Origin: Siminovitchia fordii DSM 16014 = CIP 108821 | GTDB taxonomy: Bacteria > Bacillota > Bacilli > Bacillales > Bacillaceae_C | Direction: 5' to 3' | Length of the DNA: 64,000 bases | NCBI RefSeq assembly: GCF_000374565.1 | Contig: NZ_KB894702.1 | Coordinates: forward strand, 1 to 64,000 | Shown: piece after piece, positions 9,589-17,286 of the stretch | How positions within the stretch are numbered: position 1 is the stretch's first letter | How the letters are laid out: each line of letters starts with the position of its first letter | Translations under genes and position numbers: made by a program | The notes under the pieces: model-generated | The model's input: only the letters and a program-made list of their open reading frames with translations | Told to the model about the DNA's origin: nothing | Database searches by the model: none

Positions 9589-10317
9589 ATGAAAATTGAA
9601 GTTTGGTCGGATTATGTTTGTCCGTTTTGCTATATTGGGAAGCGACGTTTAGAGATGGCTTTGGAAAAGTTCGCACACAAAGATGAGGTGGAGGTTCTTT
9701 TTAATAGTTATGAATTGGATCCAAACACACCGCGCGATATTGGCCAAAGCATTCATGAAATCATTGCAGGTAAGTATGGAGTAAGCGTGGACGAGGCTAA
9801 AAGAATGAATGAGGGGATTCGTCAGCAGGCAGCGGAAGTTGGTCTTACATTCAATTTTGATACGATGATCCCGACAAACACATTTGATGCCCACCGCCTG
9901 ACCCATTTTGCCAAAACACAAAACAAGGACAAAGAGTTGACCGAAAAACTGCTGCAAGCCTATTTTACGGAGTCAAAGCATCTTGGCGACCATAGGATTC
10001 TTGCCGATATAGCCGCGGAAGCAGGAATCGACCGTAACGAAGCATTGGCTTTTTTAGCCGATGAGGAAGCCTTGGCCGATGAAGTTCGCAGAGATGAACA
10101 GGCCGCTCAGCAAATGGGCGTGCGCGGCGTCCCTTTTTTCGTTATTAATCAAAAATATGGTATTTCCGGTGCCCAGCCGACCGAAACTTTTCTGAGCGCG
10201 CTTGAAAAAGTGTGGCAGGAGGAGCAGTCAGGAACCGTGCTTCAGGATCTTTCCGGAGATAATCCGCAAGGCGGTGCTTGCGCAGATGGGAGTTGCGACC
10301 TCCCTGATCAAAAATAA
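9589..10317 (+). CDS. DsbA-family FrnE-like thiol oxidoreductase
   Basis: A 242-aa cytosolic thioredoxin-fold protein without a signal peptide. The active-site CPFC lies in SDYVCPFCYIG near the N-terminus, followed by the all-helical insertion of the FrnE/DsbA group. The cis-Pro loop is GVRGVPFFVIN. An unusual C-terminal tail adds two cysteines (GGACADGSCDL). The ATG was chosen over a GTG nine bases earlier because GGGGTG sits at ribosome-site distance. Members are thought to act in disulfide exchange or oxidative-stress defence; the substrate is unknown. It ends just before the tryptophan T-box promoter. Confidence 0.85.
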   Translation: MKIEVWSDYVCPFCYIGKRRLEMALEKFAHKDEVEVLFNSYELDPNTPRDIGQSIHEIIAGKYGVSVDEAKRMNEGIRQQAAEVGLTFNFDTMIPTNTFDAHRLTHFAKTQNKDKELTEKLLQAYFTESKHLGDHRILADIAAEAGIDRNEALAFLADEEALADEVRRDEQAAQQMGVRGVPFFVINQKYGISGAQPTETFLSALEKVWQEEQSGTVLQDLSGDNPQGGACADGSCDLPDQK

Positions 10318-10337
10318 AATTTTTCTTTAAAAACATG

Positions 10338-10366
10338 TTGACATTATGGCAGAATTTTTATAATAT
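10338..10366 (+). promoter_or_regulatory. Promoter of the T-box/trpE transcript
   Basis: TTGACA at 10338-10343 is followed by TATAAT at 10359 (15-base spacer) or TAATAT at 10361 (17-base spacer), about 35 bases before the first T-box. Confidence 0.75.
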
Positions 10367-10394
10367 CAAATACAATCAAAATGAACTTTCGTAA

Positions 10395-10656
10395 ATCGAG
10401 CGTTGACGAAGAAGAGTACCCTCCGTGAAACCTTAGAGAACTGGTGGTTGGTGCAAACCAGTGTGGAGCGTCAGGGGAATGGGCTTCCGAGCTTTCAAAC
10501 CGAACCTGATCAGACAGCAGTAGGCTTTGACGAACATCCCATCGTTAAAAGGGAACATGCATAGAAGTCTTGTGCGTGAAGAGAGAGCTTTTTAAAAGCT
10601 AAAAAAGGTGGCACCGCGGTCCCTCGTCCTTTCGGATGAGGGGCCTTTTTGTCTTT
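10395..10656 (+). promoter_or_regulatory. Tryptophan T-box riboswitch 1 with terminator
   Basis: The leader has the AG-box GAAGAGTA, a specifier loop with TGG at 10480-10482 in GAATGGGCTTCCGAGC, and the T-box sequence AGGTGGCACCGCGGT (10606-10620), which pairs with the uncharged tRNA acceptor end. A terminator stem CCTCGTCC / GGATGAGG with a T tract follows at about 10622-10656. The UGG specifier reads tryptophan, fitting the downstream trpE. Uncharged tRNA-Trp should favour antitermination. Confidence 0.93.
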
Positions 10657-10675
10657 TGCAGTAAAAACATCATAT

Positions 10676-10965
10676 AGCAATCGCGTTGAGCAAGAGGAGT
10701 ATGGCCGAAATTTTTTGCAATCAGAGAGCCGGTGGTGGTGTGAATCCGGTGGCAAAGGTCGGCCAGAATGGGCTTGCGAGCTGTTTTCTGAATGACAGTA
10801 GGGAAACACGGAATTCCACCGTTATATGGATAGGACATCGGAAAAGTATGGGCAAATTTCCCGTGTCTGAATAAGATGGAGAGAATTCATTCTCCAATAC
10901 GAGGTGGCACCGCGGTTATCATCGCCCTCGAGCAAGCAAACTTTGCTTGTTCGGGGGCTTTTTTC
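10676..10965 (+). promoter_or_regulatory. Tryptophan T-box riboswitch 2 with terminator
   Basis: A second complete T-box directly follows the first. It has AG-box GAGGAGTA, TGG at 10769-10771 in the same context (AGAATGGGCTTGCGAGC), T-box AGGTGGCACCGCGGT at 10902-10916, and a long terminator (GCCCTCGAGCAAGCAAA paired with the 3' arm ending at 10958, then six Ts). The specifier context is nearly the same as in copy 1, but the rest has diverged, so the duplication is old or from a second source. Both must be passed to reach trpE. Confidence 0.93.
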
Positions 10966-10968
10966 ATT

Positions 10969-11024
10969 GGGGGGGTCTGTCCCCTCAATGCAGTAACGCG
11001 TTAATACACTGGGGGTCAGACCCC
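10969..11024. repeat. REP-like element, second copy
   Basis: Left end GGGGTCTGTCCCC, middle GCAGTAACGCGTTAA, right end GGGGGTCAGACCCC. The same design as 5077-5140 but with a shorter left half. It lies between the second T-box terminator and trpE, inside the leader transcript. Confidence 0.7.
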
Positions 11025-11055
11025 AAGTGAAATTAAAAAGAAAGGAAAGTGGATT

Positions 11056-12453
11056 ATGACCTCAACTGTAAAAAATGTAAATATGAAAATGATAAAGTTA
11101 AATGCAGATGTGTTAACGCCGATCACCGTCTTTTTACGTCTGGAGGGGAAAAAGAAGTTTTTATTGGAAAGCTCGCTTAAACATAATGAGCAGGGGCGTT
11201 ATTCGTTCATTGGGGTGAATCCGATTAAGGAAATCACGGGTGAAGGTGCAGTTGCGAAGGTCGTTACTGCAGACGGCAAGGTGTTGCTGGAAGAGAAGGG
11301 GCTGCCGCTCAAAACAATACAGAACGTCATGCCCAAAATAGAAACTGATCTGCCGTTTCCTTTTTATGGAGGAGCCGTCGGCTATGTTGGGTATGATGCC
11401 ATCCGGCAATATGCTGACATTGGAGTAATTCTAGAAGATGAAATCGGGATGCCAGACATTCATTTTCTAATCTACGAAGATGTCATTGTGTTCGACCACT
11501 TGGCCCAGACCATCTACATCCTGGCCATCGACTTGGATGGAAAACGGAAGGAAGAGCAGCTTGAAAAACGTGTAACGGAAATCGAGGGGCAGATCTTTCA
11601 AGGGAAAGTGGATGAAACCTTGTCTGCGTGCGAAATCAAGTTTCAACCGCAGCTTGAAAAAAATGAATTTATGGCCAGAATCCAAAAAGCGAAGGATCAC
11701 GTCGTGTCCGGCGAAGTAGAGCAAGTGGTTCTATCGCAGCGGATGAGCGGAGAAGTGAAGGCCGATCCGTTTCATTTTTATCGGGTACTCAGAAATTCCA
11801 ACCCGTCGCCATATATGTTCTTTGTCGATTTTGGCGAATACGTTGTGTTAGGGGCATCGCCAGAAAGCTTCATCAAATCGAAAGGACAGCAGATGAGCAC
11901 CAACCCGATTGCGGGGACACGCCGAAGGGGGCGGACGAAAGAAGAGGATAAGGCTCTTGCCGAGGAACTTTTATCCGATGAAAAAGAACTGTCCGAACAC
12001 CGAATGCTTATCGATTTGAGCCGCGAGGACATGGAGAAAATCTGCGATCCTGAAACAATCCAGGTGACAAAGGAAATGAAAATCGAATACTATCGTCATG
12101 TGATGCACATTGTCTCCGAATTGGAAGGAAGCTTGGCTGAAGGAAAAACCGGTCTCGACGCATTGATCGCATGTCTTCCGGCAGGAACCGTGTCCGGTTC
12201 GCCAAAAGTGCGCGCCATGCAAATCATCAACGAACTGGAAGACGTGAAGCGCGGTGTCTACTCCGGTGCACTCGGGTACGTTAACGCAAATGGAGATGTC
12301 GATTTCGCTCTCGCCATCCGCTCGCTTGTAATCAAAAATAGCCGTGCATATTTGCAGGCCGGTGCTGGAATTGTCCATGATTCAAAAGTGGAACTCGAAT
12401 ATAAAGAAACGATCAACAAGGCGAATGGAGTCCTCAAGGTGAGGCAGTTGTAA
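11056..12453 (+). CDS. trpE: Anthranilate synthase component I
   Basis: Makes anthranilate from chorismate with a glutaminase partner (TrpG/PabA), the first step of tryptophan synthesis. It is 465 aa. The N-terminal feedback motif LLES lies in KKKFLLESS. The chorismate-binding domain shows NPSPYMFFVDF, IAGTRRRGRT, LIDLSRED, CLPAGTVSGSPKVRAM and QAGAGIVHDS in order. The LLES site, together with Trp T-boxes, favours TrpE over PabB or MenF. No other trp gene follows; a hairpin terminator begins within a few bases of the stop, so trpE is separated from any trpDCFBA genes. The ribosome site is AAAGGAAAG. Confidence 0.94.
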   Translation: MTSTVKNVNMKMIKLNADVLTPITVFLRLEGKKKFLLESSLKHNEQGRYSFIGVNPIKEITGEGAVAKVVTADGKVLLEEKGLPLKTIQNVMPKIETDLPFPFYGGAVGYVGYDAIRQYADIGVILEDEIGMPDIHFLIYEDVIVFDHLAQTIYILAIDLDGKRKEEQLEKRVTEIEGQIFQGKVDETLSACEIKFQPQLEKNEFMARIQKAKDHVVSGEVEQVVLSQRMSGEVKADPFHFYRVLRNSNPSPYMFFVDFGEYVVLGASPESFIKSKGQQMSTNPIAGTRRRGRTKEEDKALAEELLSDEKELSEHRMLIDLSREDMEKICDPETIQVTKEMKIEYYRHVMHIVSELEGSLAEGKTGLDALIACLPAGTVSGSPKVRAMQIINELEDVKRGVYSGALGYVNANGDVDFALAIRSLVIKNSRAYLQAGAGIVHDSKVELEYKETINKANGVLKVRQL

Positions 12454-12456
12454 TAG

Positions 12457-12484
12457 GAGGGAGCGGTGGGAACCGCTCCTTTCC
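12457..12484 (+). terminator. Terminator after trpE
   Basis: Stem GGAGCGGT / ACCGCTCC with a GGGA loop and a short T run, starting about 6 bases after the stop. Confidence 0.7.
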
Positions 12485-12517
12485 ATTTTGGTGGGAAGGA
12501 GTATGCGGACTATTACA

Positions 12518-13669
12518 TGATACTTTTTGGATTTTGGGAATATACTCTTCACTTTTACCGGGATACTCTTAGGAAATCGGAAATACTCTTAACTTTTACT
12601 AGGATACTCTTCGGAATTTAGAAATACTCTTCACTTTTACCGGGATACTCTTAGGAATTTAGAAATACTCTTCACTTTGTCGGGATACTCTTAGGAATTT
12701 AGAAATACTCTTCACTTTGTCGGGATACTCTTCGGAATTTAGAAATACTCTTCACTTTGTCAGGATACTCTTCGGAAATCGGAAATACTCTTCACTTTGT
12801 CAGGATACTCTTCAGAAAACAGAAATACTCTTCACTTTGTCAGGATACTCTTCAGAAAACAGAAATACTCTTAACTTTGTTCGGATACTCTTCAGAAAAC
12901 AGAAATACTCTTAACTTTGTTCGGATACTCTTCAAAATTCAAAAATACTCTTCACTTTGTCGGGATACTCTTTGGAATTTAGAAATACTCTTCACTTTTA
13001 CCGGGATACTCTTCAGAAATCGGAAATACTCTTCACTTTGTCAGGAAACTCTTCGGAATTTAGAAATACTCTTCACTTTTACCGGGATACTCTTCAAAAA
13101 TCAGAAATACTCTTCACTTTGTCGGGATACTCTTCGGAATTTAGAAATACTCTTCACTTTGTCAGGATACTCTTCGGAAATCGGAAATACTCTTCACTTT
13201 GTCAGAAAACTCTTCGGAATTTAGAAATACTCTTATTTTTGTTCAGATACTCTTCAGAAATCGAAAATACTTTTCACTTTGTCGGGATACTCTTTGGAAT
13301 TTAGAAATACTCTTCACTTTTACCGGGATACTATTCAGAAATCAGAAATACTCTTCACATTGTCAGGAAACTCTTCAAAAATCAAAAATACTCTTCACTT
13401 TGTCAGGATACTCTTCAAAAATCAAAAATACTCTTCACTTTGTCAGGAAACTCTTCAAAAATCAAAAATACTCTTCACTTTTACCGGGATACTCTTCAAA
13501 ATTCAAAAATACTCTTCACTTTGTCAGGATACTCTTCAAAAATCAAAAATACTCTTCACTTTGTCAGGAAACTCTTCAAAATTCAAAAATACTCTTCACT
13601 TTTGCCGGGATACTCTTCAAAATTCAAAAATACTCTTCACTTTGTCAGGATACTCTTCAAAATTGCGAA
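12518..13669. repeat. 1.15-kb tandem array, about 28 copies of a 40-bp unit
   Basis: Each 40-bp unit is two 20-bp halves that share the start ATACTCTTC: half A, ATACTCTTCACTTTGTCGGG (or the 21-base variant ending TTTTACCGGG), and half B, ATACTCTTCGGAATTTAGAA. A and B alternate throughout. Half B drifts along the array from GGAATTTAG/GGAAATCGG at the left to AAAATTCAA/AAAAATCAA at the right. The first units (near 12519) are degenerate. There are no unique spacers, palindromic core or adjacent cas gene. Because 40 is not a multiple of 3, all plus-strand frames stay open for long stretches; these are not genes. Confidence 0.95.
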
Positions 13670-13679
13670 AAATATTAAA

Positions 13680-13700
13680 GGGTTCAGCCCCGCTGAACCC
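13680..13700 (-). terminator. Terminator of the YeiH-family exporter gene
   Basis: A 9-bp stem GGGTTCAGC / GCTGAACCC with a 3-base loop is followed, on the minus strand, by TTTAATATTTTT. Confidence 0.8.
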
Positions 13701-13705
13701 TCTCC

Positions 13706-14779
13706 TTACACCATTACAAACGCCAACACTGACAATACAACCGACGCCACGCCCATGGCGATCAATGGCTTTAATGCTTTTTTCCGGACATCCCGCAAGT
13801 TGACATTCAAACCAAGCCCGACCATCGCAGCAGTCAGCAGCCACGTAGTCATGCTTCCGATAAACTCCATTACACCGTCGGGAACAACCACAACAGAGCC
13901 GATTACATATGTGCCGATCAAGCTCATCGCAATGAAACCAAGCAGAAACATGGGGAATCCTACTTTTGTTCCATCCGCTTCACCCGCTCCAGATTTCCGT
14001 TTCATCCAATACATTAAAACGAAGCAGAGGGGAACCAATAAGAAGACGCGTCCTAACTTTGCCAACAGCGCGACTCCAAGTGCTTCCTGTCCCCCGGGTG
14101 CTCCTGCAAGTACCACATGTGCGATTTCATGGAGGCTCATTCCTGTCCAAGCGCCGTACTCAGCAGGTGTCAATGGCAAAATTGGCCGTAGAATCGTATA
14201 CGCTATTCCAAAAATGGTTCCCATCAAAGCGATGATTCCGACACTGATTGCTGTATCGTCGTCTTCCGCCTTGATTATAGGTGCCACAGCCGCGATGGCT
14301 GCCGCTCCACATACACCAGTTCCAACCCCAAGCAGCATTGAAATAGTCGGGTTTGCCTTTAATTTTTTTGCAAGCCATACAGTTAATAAAATCGCAACGA
14401 TTATAATTCCGATATCACGGACGAGCAGCCCAATCCCGTCTTCCAACACTGTGTGGATATTCAATTTCAATCCGTATAAAACGATCGCAGCCCGAAGCAA
14501 TATCTTGGACGAAAAATTGATTCCGGCTTTTAATGGTTCGGGATATCCGAACAACTGTCTGTATATGACCGCAATAATAATGGCTGATGCCATCTGTCCT
14601 ACCAGACTGAAGCCTGGAACTTTCGCCAACAAAAAGCCCAGAAAGGCAATAAAAAAGGTAAAGGCTATTCCGCCGATCCACAATCCGGTTGAATGATTTT
14701 TAGGTGATGGAGCTGCCTTTTTCTCATACACTGCTGCCTGATCATCCCTTTTTTCTCTTAATATGCCCAAATGACTCAC
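13706..14779 (-). CDS. YeiH/UPF0324-family membrane protein, putative sulfate exporter
   Basis: A 357-aa integral membrane protein with about ten hydrophobic segments. The first begins near residue 33 after a charged N-terminus; the last ends at the C-terminus (VLSVLAFVMV). Family features include the glycine-rich GVGTGVCGAAAIAAVAP stretch and SLHEIAHVVLAG. The start is uncertain: GTG at 14779 sits too close to its GGAAGGG site, and the TTG three codons later has better spacing. The divergent LysR-type gene next door is a recurrent partner of this family (YeiE-YeiH in enterobacteria), suggesting it controls this gene. Transport substrate is not established. Confidence 0.85.
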   Translation of the reverse strand: MSHLGILREKRDDQAAVYEKKAAPSPKNHSTGLWIGGIAFTFFIAFLGFLLAKVPGFSLVGQMASAIIIAVIYRQLFGYPEPLKAGINFSSKILLRAAIVLYGLKLNIHTVLEDGIGLLVRDIGIIIVAILLTVWLAKKLKANPTISMLLGVGTGVCGAAAIAAVAPIIKAEDDDTAISVGIIALMGTIFGIAYTILRPILPLTPAEYGAWTGMSLHEIAHVVLAGAPGGQEALGVALLAKLGRVFLLVPLCFVLMYWMKRKSGAGEADGTKVGFPMFLLGFIAMSLIGTYVIGSVVVVPDGVMEFIGSMTTWLLTAAMVGLGLNVNLRDVRKKALKPLIAMGVASVVLSVLAFVMV

Positions 14780-14871
14780 CCTTCCATTCTTCTCTTAATG
14801 TTAGAATAAGTGATTTGCATGTATAAGGAAAATAAATCATTATAATAGTAATGATAAGTAAAACACATAAA

Positions 14872-14884
14872 GGGGTCAGACCCC
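14872..14884. repeat. GGGGTCAGACCCC half-element
   Basis: The 13-base near-palindrome that forms the right end of the REP-like elements, here alone in the intergenic region between the exporter and LysR genes, so it lies within their promoter region. Confidence 0.6.
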
Positions 14885-14932
14885 ATAAGAGATGACCCAT
14901 AAAAGAAGATCCCATAAGGGAGTGATTGAGGC

Positions 14933-15832
14933 ATGGATCAGCAGCTGGAAGTGTTTATTGCGGTGGCAGAAAAGAAAAATTTCTCACGGGCTGCGCAAGA
15001 ACTCCATATGACACAGCCTGCAGTAAGCCAGTACATTCAGGCGTTGGAACGGGAAGTAGGGACGCGGCTCCTGGAACGGACGAATAAATATGTCAAACTG
15101 AACAAGGCGGGGGAGATCGTTTACGATCATGCAAAAGAGATTCTCGGTCTTTACACCAAAATGCAACGGCTTGTCGACGACCTGACGAATAAGACGAGCG
15201 GTCCGCTTGCGATTGGAGCAAGTTATACCTTCGGGGAATACATCCTGCCTCACATCCTTGCGAACATGCTTGAGGAATATCCGTTGGTTAATCCCACAAT
15301 TTCCATAGGAAACACTCGCGACATTGCTGAATTTGTTTTGAAGCATCAAATGGACGTCGGGATCGTGGAAGGGGATTTCCAGCATGATAAGCTGGTGATC
15401 GAGCCGCTCGCCGAAGACAAGATGTTTATAGTCGCATCTCCCGATCATCAACTCGTCAAAAAGAAAAAAGCAACACCGCAAGACCTTGTAAAAGAAAAAT
15501 GGATTGTCCGGGAAATCGGGTCCGGGACAAGAAAAGCAGCGGACAATATGTTCAAATCCTTGAAAATTTCACCCCAGAACATGATGGAATTCGGAAGCAT
15601 TCAGCTTATTAAAGAATCAGTCGAGGCAGGGCTTGGTATCAGCCTCTTGTCACAATGGGCCATAAGAAAAGAACTTGCCATGGGCACGTTAAAAATTATC
15701 GAGGTCGACGGGCTTCCTTTCATTAGGCTATTTTCTATCGTTACATCCAGTCCGTATCGTACAAAAGCATTGGATACCTTTTTGGAGTTTGTCCGCGAAG
15801 TCTCTTCAAATGGTGGATCATTATCTCAGTGA
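14933..15832 (+). CDS. LysR-type transcriptional regulator (CysL/YeiE-like)
   Basis: A 299-aa regulator. The N-terminal winged helix-turn-helix is clear (FIAVAEKKNFSRAAQELH, then MTQPAVSQYIQALE), followed by a linker helix and a periplasmic-binding-like effector domain from about residue 90. It is divergent from the YeiH-type exporter and probably controls it in response to a small ligand. The ribosome site is AAGGGAG. No gene follows in the same direction for 550 bases. Confidence 0.88.
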   Translation: MDQQLEVFIAVAEKKNFSRAAQELHMTQPAVSQYIQALEREVGTRLLERTNKYVKLNKAGEIVYDHAKEILGLYTKMQRLVDDLTNKTSGPLAIGASYTFGEYILPHILANMLEEYPLVNPTISIGNTRDIAEFVLKHQMDVGIVEGDFQHDKLVIEPLAEDKMFIVASPDHQLVKKKKATPQDLVKEKWIVREIGSGTRKAADNMFKSLKISPQNMMEFGSIQLIKESVEAGLGISLLSQWAIRKELAMGTLKIIEVDGLPFIRLFSIVTSSPYRTKALDTFLEFVREVSSNGGSLSQ

Positions 15833-15939
15833 TTGGGTATCACACCCTCTCATCACATTGAGAAGAACAGTATGAGTAGTTTTCGAAAAATCAGTGCAGA
15901 ATGTAGTGGGAAGATGGTTCACGAATATTTCACAGGACC

Positions 15940-16150
15940 GAACATCCACGGAGATGGTGTTATCAAGGGTTCCGAACAATTTTACGGAGATGATGTCAAC
16001 AAGGGACTCTAATATCTTTACGGAGATGATGTCAACAAGGGACTCTAATATCTTTACGGAGATGATGTCATCAAGGGCCCCGAACAACTTTTTGCCATCA
16101 AGTGACCAATACATCTTTACAAAGATAATGTCATCATCAAGGGATCCCAA
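15940..16150. repeat. Tandem array, about 5 copies of a 36-bp unit
   Basis: The core ACGGAGATGATGTCAACAAG starts at 15948, 15984, 16020 and 16056, a strict 36-bp step. Two middle units are identical over their length (…GGGACTCTAATATCTTT). Outer units are degenerate (GGCCCCGAACAAC; a final copy with ACAAAGATAATGTC). The sequence is unrelated to the other two arrays. Since 36 is a multiple of 3, both strands stay open; I do not regard either frame as a gene. Confidence 0.9.
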
Positions 16151-16217
16151 ATTTTCATGGTGGACATGCACCGAAGTGTTTGCTCTTCAAAACGACAAAA
16201 ACATCCAAAAAATGAAA

Positions 16218-16237
16218 CTAATCAAACGTTTGATTAG
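16218..16237. promoter_or_regulatory. Perfect 20-bp palindrome upstream of tagA, possible operator
   Basis: CTAATCAAACGTTTGATTAG reads the same on both strands. It lies about 70 bases before the extended -10 element and 170 bases before tagA. There is no T tract, so a terminator is less likely than a dimeric repressor site. Confidence 0.45.
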
Positions 16238-16306
16238 CCTAATGGCGGGCGCCTAGCGGCTGAAAAAGAATTGAAATAATATTTTAACCTTCATAATTGA
16301 CTACCG

Positions 16307-16369
16307 TGGTATAATAAATGTTGATCTTATAGAAAATATCAACAAATTATTTGCAAAATCTGATATAAT
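16307..16369 (+). promoter_or_regulatory. Candidate tagA promoter(s)
   Basis: An extended -10 TGGTATAAT ends at 16315, and a second TATAAT lies at 16364-16369, 40 bases before the start codon. Neither has a good -35 at 17 bases. Confidence 0.45.
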
Positions 16370-16408
16370 GAATCATCAGTCCAGATGATTTTCATAATGG
16401 AGCAAACA

Positions 16409-17131
16409 ATGTCAAAAAAAGTGGACGTACTCGGCATCGAGTTTGATCATACAACCAAAAAGGAAACAATCCATACGTTAGAAAAACGGATAATGGAAAA
16501 CAAAAAAACGTTTATTGTCACGGCAAACCCTGAAATCGTAATGCATGCTCAGCGGGATCCGCAGTATAAAAAGACTCTTCAGTCTGCAGATTACATAATA
16601 CCTGACGGCATTGGTGTCATTATGGGAGCCAAACTATTAAAAAATCCGCTTCCAGAAAGAATTCCAGGCTTTGATTTGATGAAAGACCTCCTTCATTTAG
16701 CGAATAAGGAATCCTTGAGGGTTTTCTTTCTAGGTGCCAGGGAAGAGGTATTGAATAAAGCAATTGACAATGTAAAGCGTGATTATCCCGGCATTCAAGT
16801 TGCCGGCTGTCATCATGGCTTTTTTGAAGAAAATGATTTAGAAGTCGTTTCTATGGTTAAAGAATCGTCTCCCGATATGGTATTTGTCGCCTTGGGATTC
16901 CCAAGACAGGAAAGATGGATTCACAACAACTATCATCTGTTTCAAAAAGGAATTTTTATGGGAGTGGGGGGCAGTTTCGATGTACTGTCCGGCACAATTA
17001 AGCGTGCACCTGAACTTTGGCGAAAGCTGAACATCGAATGGTTGTATCGATTGATCAAACAGCCGCAAAGGTGGAAAAGGATGGCGTTCCTTCCATTATT
17101 TATTTTAAAAATATTGCGGACAAGAAATTAG
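16409..17131 (+). CDS. tagA: N-acetylglucosaminyldiphosphoundecaprenol N-acetylmannosaminyltransferase TagA
   Basis: Adds ManNAc from UDP-ManNAc to undecaprenyl-PP-GlcNAc, the second step of the wall teichoic acid linkage unit, on the inner face of the membrane. A 240-aa WecB/TagA/CpsF-family protein. Conserved stretches are TANPEIVMHAQRD, PDGIGVIMGAKLL, and VFVALGFPRQERW followed by GVGGSFDVLSG. The first in-frame ATG is 24 bases earlier, but GGAG sits correctly before MSKKVDVLG, so I start there. Basic and hydrophobic residues at the C-terminus could bind the membrane. tagO follows after 155 bases in the same direction. Confidence 0.94.
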   Translation: MSKKVDVLGIEFDHTTKKETIHTLEKRIMENKKTFIVTANPEIVMHAQRDPQYKKTLQSADYIIPDGIGVIMGAKLLKNPLPERIPGFDLMKDLLHLANKESLRVFFLGAREEVLNKAIDNVKRDYPGIQVAGCHHGFFEENDLEVVSMVKESSPDMVFVALGFPRQERWIHNNYHLFQKGIFMGVGGSFDVLSGTIKRAPELWRKLNIEWLYRLIKQPQRWKRMAFLPLFILKILRTRN

Positions 17132-17286
17132 ATTCCAAACTTAGTTGAAAACTGGATAAGATAGAGATATGATGTATTTTAAATATAGCAAACTAGCAAA
17201 TCCTTATTTTGGATGTTTTCCATGAATATGGACTGGATAGAACGGATGGTTTTTAGCAATCCTGTATAGTAAGGAGGGGTACAAAG

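Noticed and set aside
12518-13669. CRISPR array
   Set aside because: The units abut with no unique spacers, have no conserved palindromic repeat of fixed length, and there are no cas genes nearby.
12717-14696. Several overlapping plus-strand ORFs of 65-418 codons
   Set aside because: They run through the 40-bp array in all three frames because the unit has no stops; the longest continues antisense to the YeiH-type gene. Repeated peptides such as KYSSLCQDTLQ are only the array translated.
15821-16256. ORFs on both strands across the third array
   Set aside because: A 36-bp unit keeps any stop-free frame open; no ribosome site or recognisable domain.
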